Below, piece by piece: positions 1-8,342 of a DNA stretch of 56,513 nt. Source of the stretch: Laspinema palackyanum D2c. Its GTDB lineage: Bacteria > Cyanobacteriota > Cyanobacteriia > Cyanobacteriales > Laspinemataceae. Below the pieces are notes generated by a model. That model made no database searches and was not told the origin of the DNA. It saw only the letters and a program-made list of their open reading frames with translations. Both the position numbers and the translations under genes were made by a program. The DNA lies in NCBI RefSeq assembly GCF_025370875.1, contig NZ_JAMXFD010000009.1, positions 148,731 to 205,243 of the forward strand, given 5' to 3'. Positions within the stretch are counted from its first letter, which is position 1. Each line of letters starts with the position of its first letter.

Positions 1-370
1 CAAAGGGGGAAACCAAATTCAGTCTTCTTCTTGTCCATCAAGCGGCTAAGTAATAATACTCTGCAAAAAAGAAAAAAATTGATCCGTTCCCACCAGTAAC
101 ATTTGACGAGTTGACCTGGAAAAACTTAACAAAATATATAGAATCTTTTAACTCGTCTTTGGATAGAGTAAATAAGAATGAGTCAACCGACTTGAGTAGG
201 ACAGACTACTGCATTCATCCCTGTAGGGCGCGAAAAGCTTGGGATCTTTCTGGAGAAAGGGATGGCTTCATGGCTTGATTTGCTCCAAGGGTCATCTCAT
301 CAATTGGGGATCTGCACCCCCAGCGGATGTCCCACTCTTTTTAATGGGGGTTATGGGAGGTCAAAACGAT
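1..370. other. Left edge, no gene recognised
   Basis: I see no convincing coding region here. The reading frame of the DUF805 gene stays open upstream to about position 239, but that extension lacks family similarity. A GGGAGG ribosome binding site at 355-360 belongs to the gene starting at 371. Confidence 0.5.
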
Positions 371-712
371 ATGAATTGGTATCTGAAAGTATGGAAGAAC
401 TATGCCGTATTCAATGGACGAGCAAGACGCAAAGAATATTGGATGTTTGTCTTGTTCAACTTCATCGTTGGATTCTTATTAGCAATAATTGAGGAGGTAC
501 TCGGAGGAATAACCAATACCGATCAGAGTGTACTGACGGCTATTTATCAACTGGCGGTGTTTATTCCCACCATTGCCGTGAGTGTTCGGAGAATGCATGA
601 CACGAATCATAGCGGATGGTGGCTTATTGTCCCGATCGCCAATTTCATTTTTACTCTAGAAGACGGAACCCCTGGAGTAAATGAATACGGACTCGACCCC
701 AAATCCCGATGA
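371..712 (+). CDS. DUF805 family inner-membrane protein
   Basis: Small membrane protein of 113 residues whose biochemical role is unknown. The N-terminus (NWYLKVWKNYAVFNGRARRKEYW) has the DUF805 hallmark in which an F.GRA.R.E.W segment precedes the first membrane helix. About three hydrophobic helices follow (roughly residues 24-44, 55-70 and 82-94), with the typical RRMHDT..SGWW signature between the last two. The ATG at 371 is chosen over the longer open frame because GGGAGG lies 10 bases upstream and family members start here. It stands alone, and a tRNA on the opposite strand follows. Family assignment is confident; function is not known. Confidence 0.85.
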   Translation: MNWYLKVWKNYAVFNGRARRKEYWMFVLFNFIVGFLLAIIEEVLGGITNTDQSVLTAIYQLAVFIPTIAVSVRRMHDTNHSGWWLIVPIANFIFTLEDGTPGVNEYGLDPKSR

Positions 713-856
713 ACCTTTCTCATCCCCACTCTAAAATCGGATTCCACCTCGGAGAACGGATGGAGTGCCAGCTTCAATCATCTTTCCTATTTCGGTCATT
801 TTGTTAAAACCTCGGCGCTCAACCAAGGCCCTAATTTTCCCATTGCCACCAAAGCA

Positions 857-891
857 AAAGGGGTTACAACATAAAAGTTGTAACCCCTTTT
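857..891 (-). terminator. Hairpin terminator after tRNA-Leu
   Basis: A perfect inverted repeat has arms 857-870 and 877-890 around a 6-base loop (core GGGGTTACAAC / GTTGTAACCCC). A run of T follows on the minus strand, so it fits a Rho-independent terminator for tRNA-Leu. It could act in both directions and also serve the upstream DUF805 transcript. Confidence 0.7.
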
Positions 892-900
892 CAGATTTAA

Positions 901-981
901 TGCGGATGGCGAGACTCGAACTCGCAAGGCAAAGCCACACGCCCCTCAAACGTGCGCGTATACCAATTCCGCCACATCCGC
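901..981 (-). tRNA. trnL-GAG: tRNA-Leu (anticodon GAG)
   Basis: The minus strand folds as a class II tRNA. The acceptor arm GCGGATG pairs with CATCCGC and is followed by discriminator A. The D-stem is GCG/CGC, the anticodon stem CACGT/GCGTG has loop TTGAGGG, there is a long variable arm, and the T-arm is GCGAG-TTCGAGT-CTCGC. The anticodon GAG (plus-strand 945-947) reads CUC/CUU leucine codons. CCA is not encoded. A terminator hairpin lies 10 bases downstream. Confidence 0.95.
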
Positions 982-1246
982 AGGCAATGAACTATCTTAG
1001 CTCATCTCTAGTTAACTTACCATACTTTTTTCAAAAATGTTCACAATTTTGAAAGATTTTTTTCAAATTGTCCAAATTCCCCCAATAACAAGGGTTTCAG
1101 CCTCTTGCTGCTTTCGAGGCAAACTCGTATTATCCGATACATGATAGGATTTGGAGTTGGCATATCTTCTATGCGGCTGAATCCGGGACACCCACAGGAT
1201 TCGGTCATCCTTTATTGATTTTTACGAGTTGAGCAACCGCAGGCCC

Positions 1247-2596
1247 ATGCAATTCTCCAAAGTTCTCATTGCCAATCGCGGCGAAATCGCCCTTCGGATT
1301 CTCCGGACCTGTGAGGAGATGGGGATTGCCACGGTTGCGGTACACTCCACGATTGACCGTCATGCGCTCCATGTCCAACTAGCAGATGAGGCGGTTTGCA
1401 TTGGCGAACCCCCCAGCGCCAAAAGCTATCTGAATATTCCCAATATCATCTCTGCTGCTTTAACCATGAACGCGACAGCGATTCACCCGGGTTATGGGTT
1501 TTTGTCGGAAAATGCGCGGTTTGCCGAAATCTGTGCGGATCATCAGATTAGTTTTATCGGACCGACTCCCGAGGCGATGCGCGCAATGGGGGATAAGTCT
1601 ACGGCAAAGGAAACCATGCAAAAGGCTGGGGTGCCGACGGTTCCGGGAAGCGATGGGTTAATTAGCAATGAAAAAGATGCTCGGGAAATTGCCAAGAAAA
1701 TCGGCTATCCGGTGATTATTAAGGCAACTGCTGGGGGTGGCGGACGGGGGATGCGCTTAGTCCGGGAAGAGAGTGAACTCCCGAAACTGTTTGCAGCGGC
1801 GCAAGGGGAAGCAGAAGCGGCGTTTGGGAATCCTGGGGTTTATTTAGAAAAATTTATCGAACGCCCTCGCCATATTGAGTTCCAAATCCTGGCGGATGCT
1901 CATGGCAATGTGATCCATTTGGGGGAACGGGAATGCTCGATTCAGCGCCGTCACCAAAAACTGTTGGAAGAAGCCCCCAGTCCGGCCCTAACCCCTAGCT
2001 TACGCCAGAAAATGGGTAAGGCGGCGGTGAAGGCGGCGAAGTCGATTAATTATACGGGTGCGGGAACGATTGAGTTTCTACTGGATTACTCGGGTCATTT
2101 CTATTTTATGGAAATGAATACTCGGATCCAGGTTGAACACCCAGTGACGGAGATGATTACAGGGTTGGATTTGATTGCGGAACAGATTCGGATTGCTCAA
2201 GGGGAAAAGCTGCGTCTGAGTCAGGACGATGTGCAGTTACGGGGTCATGCGATCGAATGTCGGATTAATGCGGAAGACCCCGATCTCAATTTTCGCCCTT
2301 GTCCCGGACGAATTAATGGGTTTTTACCTCCAGGTGGTCCGGGGGTGCGGATGGATTCCCATGTGTACACGGATTATGATATTCCGGCTTACTATGATTC
2401 GTTGATTGGGAAGTTGATTGTCTGGGGTTGCGATCGCCCTTCGGCCCTTAAGCGGATGAGACGAGCACTCCGGGAATGCGCCATCACCGGGGTCCCGACT
2501 ACGATTCCTTTCCATCAGAAGATTCTGGAACATCCCGATTTTATTCAAGGGGATGTTTATACCAATTTTGTGGAACAGATGATGTCGAAGGGTTGA
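1247..2596 (+). CDS. accC: Acetyl-CoA carboxylase, biotin carboxylase subunit
   Basis: Carboxylates the biotin of BCCP with ATP and bicarbonate, the first half-reaction of acetyl-CoA carboxylase in fatty-acid synthesis (cytosol). The product is 449 residues, normal for AccC. The N-terminal domain begins [18 protein letters not shown]. An ATP-grasp domain follows with the glycine-rich [12 protein letters not shown] loop near residue 165, [11 protein letters not shown], and the catalytic [15 protein letters not shown] segment. A biotin carboxylase C-terminal domain ends the protein. The ATG at 1247 matches family starts; an in-frame TTG at 1229 would add six residues. accB and the carboxyltransferase genes are not in this window. 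Confidence 0.97.
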   Translation: MQFSKVLIANRGEIALRILRTCEEMGIATVAVHSTIDRHALHVQLADEAVCIGEPPSAKSYLNIPNIISAALTMNATAIHPGYGFLSENARFAEICADHQISFIGPTPEAMRAMGDKSTAKETMQKAGVPTVPGSDGLISNEKDAREIAKKIGYPVIIKATAGGGGRGMRLVREESELPKLFAAAQGEAEAAFGNPGVYLEKFIERPRHIEFQILADAHGNVIHLGERECSIQRRHQKLLEEAPSPALTPSLRQKMGKAAVKAAKSINYTGAGTIEFLLDYSGHFYFMEMNTRIQVEHPVTEMITGLDLIAEQIRIAQGEKLRLSQDDVQLRGHAIECRINAEDPDLNFRPCPGRINGFLPPGGPGVRMDSHVYTDYDIPAYYDSLIGKLIVWGCDRPSALKRMRRALRECAITGVPTTIPFHQKILEHPDFIQGDVYTNFVEQMMSKG

Positions 2597-2616
2597 GGTT
2601 TGGGGGAGATGGGGGA

Positions 2617-2766
2617 GTTGCGACAACCGTCGGGGGTTAAAACCCCCGCCTAACAGCTAAAGTCGGTTGAAACCGACTGAAATGCTTTTAGGATAAGGTT
2701 CCTAGTCGGTTTTTAACCGACTTTAGCTATGAGGCGGGGGATAAATCCCCCGCCGGATTCGGCAAC
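2617..2766. repeat. Nested palindromic intergenic repeat, family 1 copy 1
   Basis: A GGGGGTTAAAACCCCC palindrome, then AAAGTCGGTTGAAACCGACT, then the reverse-complement arm GTCGGTTTTTAACCGACTTT and finally GGCGGGGGAT/ATCCCCCGCC. The whole block folds as a long hairpin with hairpins inside. Related copies lie at 6688-6848, 32081-32130 (partial) and 37827-37973. Confidence 0.85.
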
Positions 2767-2773
2767 CCACCAT

Positions 2774-2840
2774 CCACCCCTTCTCCCCCATCCTCCCTAT
2801 CCACCCCTTCTCCCCCATCCTCCCTATCCACCCCTTCTCC
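2774..2840. repeat. C-rich 27-bp tandem repeat
   Basis: About two and a half copies of a 27-base C/T-rich unit begin with CCACCCCTTCT at 2774, 2801 and 2828. The run ends at the stop codon of the YggT gene. It is probably a replication-slippage product. Confidence 0.75.
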
Positions 2841-3128
2841 CTACATCATCATCCTCAGCAATCCCTGCTGACCCAGGAGGATTTCTCGGAGGAGACTGAT
2901 GATGCCGACCCAGATAATGGGGGTGATGTCTACACCGCCTAGGGGGGGGATGAGTTTGCGGGTGGGGGCTAGGAAGGGTTCGGTGGGGAGGGCAATCAGG
3001 ATCCAGGGAAATTTAGTGAGTTCGATTTGGGGATACCAGGTTAGGATAATCCGGAAGATGAAGCATAGGGTCATTATGACTAAGAGGGGGCCAATGATCC
3101 AACTGGCGATCGCAACCGATGTCATCAT
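2841..3128 (-). CDS. YggT/Ycf19 family membrane protein
   Basis: Integral membrane protein of about 95 residues. Bacterial and plastid YggT/Ycf19 relatives are linked to cell or plastid division and to assembly of membrane complexes. The sequence shows helix 1 (ASWIIGPLLVIMTLCFIFRIILTWYP), the conserved TEPFLAPTRKLIPPLGGVDITPIIW segment, and a final amphipathic/hydrophobic helix. The frame is open to a TTG at 3179, giving 112 residues. I prefer the ATG at 3128 because it gives the usual family length, but neither start has a strong Shine-Dalgarno sequence. It is divergent from psbX. Confidence 0.85.
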   Translation of the reverse strand: MMTSVAIASWIIGPLLVIMTLCFIFRIILTWYPQIELTKFPWILIALPTEPFLAPTRKLIPPLGGVDITPIIWVGIISLLREILLGQQGLLRMMM

Positions 3129-3327
3129 GAGTAAAAATTTAAGTTTTGTTACAGCCTTGTTAAGTCTATTGTATTTCAATCCCTGCCCCTTGGTGTTGCC
3201 CCTTGCGGTTGGTTCTCCCCCTGAGTCCCTGAGTCATGGAGTTTTGGAATTGGAAGAAACTGGACTTCTCAACGCGGTAACGGTTTAATAAAATGATAGA
3301 AATGTAAATCTTGTTTAAGGAGACACT

Positions 3328-3447
3328 ATGACGCCATCACTCGCCAACCTGTTTTGGAGCCTCTTCTGGGGTGCAGTCCTGATCGTGATCCCCGCCACTG
3401 CTGCTCTGATTTTCATCAGCCAGAAAGATAAAGTGCAACGGTTCTAA
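3328..3447 (+). CDS. psbX: Photosystem II reaction centre protein X
   Basis: A 39-residue protein easily missed by length filters. PsbX is a single-helix subunit at the edge of photosystem II near cytochrome b559, affecting plastoquinone exchange at QB. It reads MTPSLANLFWSL, then a hydrophobic helix of about 20 residues (GAVLIVIPATAALIFIS), then a charged stroma-facing tail QKDKVQRF. This is the normal length and pattern for mature cyanobacterial PsbX. A strong AAGGAGA site lies at 3317-3323, five bases before the ATG. A TAAAAT at 3289-3294 could be the -10 element. ycf66 follows on the same strand, a gene pair familiar in cyanobacteria. Confidence 0.93.
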   Translation: MTPSLANLFWSLFWGAVLIVIPATAALIFISQKDKVQRF

Positions 3448-3463
3448 ACCGGCGAACTGGATG

Positions 3464-3532
3464 GAAACCTCAGCGTAGGGCGATCGCCAACCCACTGATG
3501 AAGGTGAGGTGTTCTCTATACGCTGAGGTTTC
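3464..3532 (+). terminator. Inverted repeat downstream of psbX
   Basis: The 14-base arms GAAACCTCAGCGTA (3464-3477) and TACGCTGAGGTTTC (3519-3532) are perfectly complementary, with a 41-base loop. It lies just after the psbX stop codon and before ycf66. It may end or stabilise the psbX message or attenuate read-through. Confidence 0.55.
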
Positions 3533-3664
3533 TTCCCTGACTGGGAAGGGCAACTGACGAAGGACAAAAGCCGAACTTATGCTGATCACAATCCAAGCGA
3601 ATCAGGAGTGGGTGGAGATTTAGCGGGATACTCGCTAACATAAAAAAGATGAAGGAGAGAGCAG

Positions 3665-4474
3665 ATGGTAAATTTTAGTCTCAACTTAGCGAGTATCGTC
3701 GGAATCGCGATCGCCATCGGTGGGGCCGGACTCTATGCTGTCCGCTCATGGCGTCCCGAACTATCGCGAGATACGGATCTGTTTTTTGCAGCAGTCGGGT
3801 TACTTTGTGGCGGCATTCTGTTCTTTTACGGATGGCGCTTTGACCCGATTATGCAGTTTGGTCAGATTCTGCTGGGAGGGTCAGCAATCTACTTTGCCTT
3901 TGACAATATTCGCTTGCGCGGTGTCACCACCAATCAGGCGAAGCGCCAATCGGGGCGAATTGTAGATGAGGAGCGTCCCGTCAGTAGTGTCTACCGAGTG
4001 GATGCGGAACTCGACGAAATCGAATCCGACTACGAGGAAAATCCCACCCGACGCCGGATCAAAGGGACTCAGGACCCCAGAGCGGCTCGCAATCCCTATT
4101 ATGCGGATGAGGCCCCCAGACGGCCACCCAGTCGCCGAGCCCCTGGCGATCGCCCCAGTCCCAGTTCCCGTGTGCGTCGTCCCCGTCCAACGGAACGTCC
4201 CCCCAGTGGTCCTTCCTATCCGGAATGGGAGGCAACGGTGGATACAACGGAGGAAAGAACCTCTCGACGTCCGCCATCCAGTGCAGGAACTTCAGGGAGT
4301 AGAAGACCCCCAGGTGCAAGACCCTCGCGGACTCCTCCCCCGGAGGAACGGACCCGCAGACCCCCTGTACCGGAAGAAGAACCGGCACCGAGTGATTATG
4401 TAGATTATCAACCGATCGACCCTATAGAAGAGGACGATCACGAGCAAGATAATACAGGGAATTTCGATTATTAA
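3665..4474 (+). CDS. ycf66: Ycf66 family protein
   Basis: A 269-residue membrane protein. Ycf66 is conserved in cyanobacteria and some plastids and has no established function; the link to psbX suggests a photosynthesis-related role but does not prove it. Residues 1-90 form the Ycf66 domain with three hydrophobic segments (about 6-24, 37-55 and 65-80) and a conserved WRPELSRDTDLFFAAVGLL stretch. From about residue 110 the protein is low-complexity, rich in Arg, Pro and Ser (SRRPPSSAG, RRPPGARPSRTPPP), ending in an acidic tail (IEEDDHEQDN). That half is probably disordered. The start is supported by AAGGAGAG at 3651-3658. Confidence 0.9.
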   Translation: MVNFSLNLASIVGIAIAIGGAGLYAVRSWRPELSRDTDLFFAAVGLLCGGILFFYGWRFDPIMQFGQILLGGSAIYFAFDNIRLRGVTTNQAKRQSGRIVDEERPVSSVYRVDAELDEIESDYEENPTRRRIKGTQDPRAARNPYYADEAPRRPPSRRAPGDRPSPSSRVRRPRPTERPPSGPSYPEWEATVDTTEERTSRRPPSSAGTSGSRRPPGARPSRTPPPEERTRRPPVPEEEPAPSDYVDYQPIDPIEEDDHEQDNTGNFDY

Positions 4475-4614
4475 ACAATCGGGGACAGAAATGGGCGATC
4501 GGGGGCAATTGATGGCGATCGCCCCTTTGTTAATTGACCCTTTGTTAATTGATTCCCTCCGTGCCATTCCCCCCCAAATTGTGGCGTCCCTGTCCTCAAC
4601 TGGGAAAAACCAAG

Positions 4615-5187
4615 GTGAACAGATTCGCTCCAAAAAACCTCCTCCGCCACGGCCTAACCCTAATTTTTGGGTTAAGTTTTGGCAGCTTTTTAGTCGGATG
4701 CAACCCCACCAATATCCCCATTGGGCCAACTTCTATCAATAGTCGCTATACCGACGAACAGCCGTCCTTGAGTGCCAATGGGCGCTTTTTAGCCTTTGTC
4801 TCCAATCGCAATGGCAGTCGAAATATCTTGCTATATGACTTACAAAATCGCCAGTTTGCCGATTTACCGGGGTTGAACCGGCAAAATGCGATCGCCGATA
4901 GTCCCAGCATCAGCAACACCGCCCGTTATATCGTCTACCTCACCAGCAACCAAGGCCGGTCCTCGGTGATTTTGTACGATCGCATCACCCGAGGTTCACA
5001 AGTCATTTACCAACCCTATCAAGGGTGGATTCGCAATCCCAAAATTAGCCCCGACGGTCGTTATATCGTCTTTGAAAGTGGCGGTCGCGGTCAGTGGGAT
5101 ATCGAAGTCCTCGATCGCGGACCGAGTATTGAATTAGACCTCATTGATGGCGTTCCCTCGGGTTTTTCCCTAACCGGACCGCAGTAA
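4615..5187 (+). CDS. TolB-like beta-propeller lipoprotein 1
   Basis: Predicted exported lipoprotein of 190 residues. The GTG start at 4615 gives a clean signal peptide: MNRFAPKN, a hydrophobic stretch, then the lipobox LVGC. The mature part has PD40/WD40-like blades of the TolB type (LSANGRFLAFVSNRNGSRNI, ISNTARYIVYLTSN, ISPDGRYIVFESGGRGQWDI). It is too short for a full six-bladed propeller, showing about three blades. The open frame extends upstream to a TTG at 4549 without signal features. It is followed 47 bases later by a paralogue, so the two are probably co-transcribed. Function is unknown; similar proteins are often called biopolymer transporters, which is not evidence of transport. 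Confidence 0.85.
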   Translation: MNRFAPKNLLRHGLTLIFGLSFGSFLVGCNPTNIPIGPTSINSRYTDEQPSLSANGRFLAFVSNRNGSRNILLYDLQNRQFADLPGLNRQNAIADSPSISNTARYIVYLTSNQGRSSVILYDRITRGSQVIYQPYQGWIRNPKISPDGRYIVFESGGRGQWDIEVLDRGPSIELDLIDGVPSGFSLTGPQ

Positions 5188-5234
5188 TTTTAAATTTTGT
5201 CTCAGGGTAATTCACATTAAAAAACAGTGAAATT

Positions 5235-5762
5235 GTGAAGCGCTTTCTGTTAATTCCAATGGTTTCCCTGGTCAGTCTTTTGAGTAGCTGCACCACCTAT
5301 CCGCGTTTGCTGAACTTTACCTTCGATCCTTCAGGACGGAGTTTAAATAGCCCCAGTGATGATATCACCCCGCAAATCTCGGGACGTTTTATTACCTTTG
5401 TCTCCGATCGCCAGGGACGACAAGATGTCTACCTGTTTGATGGGAACACTCGCCGCCTCGTCGATATTCCGGGATTAAACCAACTGGATATCCTCGCCTC
5501 CCACCCAGGCATCTCGGAAGATGGGCGTTATATTGTCTTTGCCGGAACCCGTCAGGGACAATCCAATATTTACCTTCACGATCGCGAAACCCGTCAGTTA
5601 CGCAACCTCACGGAAAATTTTAAAGCAGAAGTTCGCAATCCCGTCATCAGCGCCGATGGCAGTACCATCGCCTTTGAATCCAGCGCCAACGGACAATGGG
5701 ATCTCATGATTCTCGATGCGCGATCGGGTCAACCCCTAGACATCCCGATCACCCCGCGTTAA
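5235..5762 (+). CDS. TolB-like beta-propeller lipoprotein 2
   Basis: Paralogue of the preceding gene, 175 residues, GTG start. The signal peptide is MKRFLLIPMVSLVSLLSSC with lipobox LSSC. Three PD40-type blades follow (ISGRFITFVSDRQGRQDVYL, ISEDGRYIVFAGTRQGQSNI, ISADGSTIAFESSANGQWDL). The closing QWDLMILD matches QWDIEVLD in the first protein, so the pair arose by tandem duplication. The TAA stop at 5760-5762 overlaps the stop of the convergent gene on the other strand inside a 12-base palindrome. The exact role is unknown. Confidence 0.85.
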   Translation: MKRFLLIPMVSLVSLLSSCTTYPRLLNFTFDPSGRSLNSPSDDITPQISGRFITFVSDRQGRQDVYLFDGNTRRLVDIPGLNQLDILASHPGISEDGRYIVFAGTRQGQSNIYLHDRETRQLRNLTENFKAEVRNPVISADGSTIAFESSANGQWDLMILDARSGQPLDIPITPR

Positions 5763-5766
5763 CGCG
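5755..5766. repeat. 12-bp palindrome holding both convergent stop codons
   Basis: CGCGTTAACGCG is perfectly palindromic. The plus-strand TAA (5760-5762) and the minus-strand TAA (complement of 5759-5761) both lie in its centre. Confidence 0.9.
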
Positions 5767-6538
5767 ATTCTTCTCCAGTAGCAACACCCGCCAGTTGTTG
5801 CAATCCTTCAAACAACAACTCATCCAAAGACTGACTAACTTTCAACAAAATCCCGCGCACCAGACGATGTTCATTCTCAATCCACCAGGAAGCAGTATCC
5901 ATCTCAGCAATCACAACATCCAAGCGCGATCGCAAGAACGGGGACCAATCCTTGCATAACTCCGACCCCTGAAAATAGCTTATTGCCTGGTTGCGAATTG
6001 CTTTCCCTCTTTTAATTTCATCTTTCTTACCCATCAACGGTGGCAAGGTTACAGGTTCCTGGACAGGACTCTCCACGACTTCCAACAATTGCCGTTCTTT
6101 TACCCGAATCACCTCCGATAATAAAACAGCGTTGGTCTGTTCTATCTCGGTCCATACGGGTTCTAACTTGCGAATCGTGGTCTGGATATCCTTTAATTCC
6201 ACATACACTTCTTGAACAAATAAAGTTGCTGATTGATTAAACCCATGAAACGGATCGATTTTAAAATTTTTTGTATGTAACTGATTAACCTCCTGTTCAA
6301 ACCGTTGCCAAAACTGTTTGAACAGGACCGTGATTCCCGCCAGATTTTTATCTAAAATAAAGGCTTTACTTAGCTTGATCACCTCCTCGATATTCACCAT
6401 ATCCACGGACATTTCTAAATAAGACCCGAGGGAATTCGTGGGATCCCACTTGAATTTTTTAATCGGCAATCGGCTAATTTTTTGTTCTAGCAGTTCGATG
6501 CCGGGAAGGGCCGGATTGGGATGGTGTAAGTCAGACAT
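5759..6538 (-). CDS. Uncharacterised helical protein
   Basis: I do not recognise this 259-residue protein. It has no signal peptide or membrane helix. It is mostly predicted alpha-helical with repeated charged/hydrophobic heptad-like stretches (KDIQTTIRKLEPVWTEIEQ, LLSEVIRVKERQLLEVVES). It has two WDP/IDP elements (KFKWDPTNSLG near 28-38, FKIDPFHGFNQ near 97-107) and a C-terminal half with SYFQGSELCKDWSPFL. The ATG at 6538 is preferred; the frame runs open to 6712 through a palindromic repeat that is unlikely to be coding. It is the last of four same-strand genes behind the CHAT gene, but a repeat element separates it from the next one, so a functional link is only a guess. Confidence 0.6.
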   Translation of the reverse strand: MSDLHHPNPALPGIELLEQKISRLPIKKFKWDPTNSLGSYLEMSVDMVNIEEVIKLSKAFILDKNLAGITVLFKQFWQRFEQEVNQLHTKNFKIDPFHGFNQSATLFVQEVYVELKDIQTTIRKLEPVWTEIEQTNAVLLSEVIRVKERQLLEVVESPVQEPVTLPPLMGKKDEIKRGKAIRNQAISYFQGSELCKDWSPFLRSRLDVVIAEMDTASWWIENEHRLVRGILLKVSQSLDELLFEGLQQLAGVATGEESR

Positions 6539-6687
6539 GGTAAATTGAGCAGGGCAGATTGAGACTGTGATTAAAATTTTACGGCTATCAAGAGCAGGTT
6601 TTTTACGTTCAAGGGGGATTTGCCATACTTCCGGTCCCAGCAAGAGGATGGTTAGGGTGGGGTCCTCCGGTCCCCTCCCCTTGCCAA

Positions 6688-6848
6688 GTTGCAACAACCG
6701 GCGGGGGTTCAAACCCCCGCCTAACAGCTAAAGTCGGTTGAAACCGACTGAAAACACCCAGGGATAAGACTTGCAGTCGGTTTTTAACCGACTTTAGCTA
6801 TGAGGCCGCCAATCGTTTGAACCCCCGCCGGTGTTGAGAATGTTGCAA
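6688..6848. repeat. Nested palindromic intergenic repeat, family 1 copy 2
   Basis: Same layout as 2617-2766: outer GTTGCAAC arms, GGCGGGGGTTC/GAACCCCCGCC, then AAAGTCGGTTGAAACCGACT paired with GTCGGTTTTTAACCGACTTT. It lies between two minus-strand unknown genes. Confidence 0.85.
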
Positions 6849-6913
6849 GAAATCTCATCAACTGCTCTTTTTTGACCCTAAAACCTGGAGAAACTCACAC
6901 TCTCCGAATGCCC

Positions 6914-8203
6914 TTATTTGCGATTCCAGTCTAACAACTTCCAAGCTAGGATGCTCATCAATCCGCCTACTATCAAACTGCCCACAATTGTGGTGATTTG
7001 AAACTCTAGCTGATGCCGATTCTGGGGCGGTTCAGCTACCACCACCGTTGCCACTACTGCACTGGTGGCAACCCCTACACTGGCGATGGTGAGGGTTGTA
7101 TTCAGACGGCGATCGCTGCGGGTTTGTTCTATCTGATTCAGGCTTTCAACGGCTTTAATTGAATTTTCAACTATCAACAATCCTGGACTTAAACTGCTAT
7201 AATCTCCCTCAATTTGCCGGAGATATTTGTCCTGAGCAAATTGACTAAATTTATCAAACAACAAGGAACTCCCTTGACCTTGACATTCTCCGGCCTTTTC
7301 GCCTAGGGGTTTTGGACTGTTTTCCGCTGATAATGTTGCTAATTTGAGAACCCGTTGGCGATAATTCTCTAAATTAATTTCAATGGGGTAGCGTTGTTCC
7401 TGCAAATAATTAATCTGGGTTGCATACCGGGCCAAAACCTTCAAATTTTCGCGCAAATGGTCTTGTAATTCCGTCAAATTGACCGTTGACTGTTCCAGGA
7501 GGGCTAAACTCTGATTGGTCACCTGGGGCACGAGACGGGATGGCTTTTGTAACGACTCCCGCAAGTGCCGACTTTGCTGAAATGCCCAGACTACTTTATG
7601 GCGGTATAAAAACAAATACTGGCAATGCTTCAAAAGATATCCCACTCGCTTTTGGAGGGCTTCTTTTCGCCAGAGACTATCAAATAAACAAATTAACAAA
7701 TGATAGCTCTCCCCCTCTCCTTGTCCCTGGGGGGGACACCACAGTTCATACAGGGTCGCCCCTAACAGAGGACCTTCCGCAAATAAATCTACTTGCCAAT
7801 TGGGAGAAGTTTCCTCAAACTTTAACTGCTGACAAATAGCTTGAGCCAGACTCAACGGGGATTGATTTTCGGACATTAATTGTCCCCAAACCAGCCAACT
7901 TGACCCCAGTTTTCCCAGGGAGGTTTTGTCCGATTTATTACTATAGTTATTACTATAGTCACGAATTGTTTGTTGGATCTTTGCCAGTTCCTGAAGCGAT
8001 TTGACCTCCTTCGACTTCTCCCCGGAAAAGTCAATTTGAACCATCTGACTGTCTTGAATTTTCTGATGTCTAATATAACCATCGAGGGGCTCGTCGCGGT
8101 CTCCGGGGGGGAACTCCTTAGAGGCGACGGTTTCCGATGACTCTTCCGACAAATCGTAGAGAAACCAGTCGAGAGTGAGAAATCGTAGTTCTTGTTCATC
8201 CAT
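6914..8203 (-). CDS. Unknown protein with CorA-like topology
   Basis: 429 residues, no family recognised. Residues about 1-180 are mixed and soluble. Residues about 190-350 look like long helices (ALLEQSTVNLTELQDHLREN; VESLNQIEQTRSDRRLN). Two membrane helices sit at the extreme C-terminus (about 367-389 and 404-424) followed by LLDWNRK. A long helix ending in RSDRRLNTTLTIASV and running into a pair of terminal helices is the topology of CorA-type proteins, but the GMN selectivity motif is absent, so Mg2+ transport is not supported. The ATG at 8203 is chosen; a TTG at 8242 is possible. It lies downstream of the CHAT gene and its small partner, separated by a MITE. Confidence 0.6.
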   Translation of the reverse strand: MDEQELRFLTLDWFLYDLSEESSETVASKEFPPGDRDEPLDGYIRHQKIQDSQMVQIDFSGEKSKEVKSLQELAKIQQTIRDYSNNYSNKSDKTSLGKLGSSWLVWGQLMSENQSPLSLAQAICQQLKFEETSPNWQVDLFAEGPLLGATLYELWCPPQGQGEGESYHLLICLFDSLWRKEALQKRVGYLLKHCQYLFLYRHKVVWAFQQSRHLRESLQKPSRLVPQVTNQSLALLEQSTVNLTELQDHLRENLKVLARYATQINYLQEQRYPIEINLENYRQRVLKLATLSAENSPKPLGEKAGECQGQGSSLLFDKFSQFAQDKYLRQIEGDYSSLSPGLLIVENSIKAVESLNQIEQTRSDRRLNTTLTIASVGVATSAVVATVVVAEPPQNRHQLEFQITTIVGSLIVGGLMSILAWKLLDWNRK

Positions 8204-8250
8204 ACAACATGAGTCCAAATCGGGGCTAGGCGGGGGCAACAAGCAGAGTT

Positions 8251-8337
8251 AGGACTTACGCAATTTTTAACACTAAACCGTAAATGTAGAGGCGATTCGC
8301 GAATCGCCTCTACATTTACGGTTAATGCGTAAGTCCT
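8251..8337. mobile_element. 87-bp MITE-like hairpin element
   Basis: The termini AGGACTTACGCA (8251-8262) and TGCGTAAGTCCT (8326-8337) are perfect inverted repeats. The interior is another near-perfect palindrome centred on GGCGATTCGCGAATCGCC. AGAGTT occurs directly upstream (8245-8250) and one base after the element (8339-8344), a possible target duplication. No transposase is present, so it is probably mobilised in trans. Confidence 0.75.
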
Positions 8338-8342
8338 GAGAG

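Noticed and set aside
765-1052. 95-codon plus-strand frame
   Set aside because: It runs across the tRNA-Leu gene and the terminator hairpin, so it is a chance frame.
6539-6712. N-terminal extension of the unknown gene ending at 5759
   Set aside because: The extension would translate part of a palindromic intergenic repeat; the ATG at 6538 is simpler.
6914-8203. Magnesium transporter CorA
   Set aside because: The GMN motif is absent and the N-terminal part does not resemble CorA.
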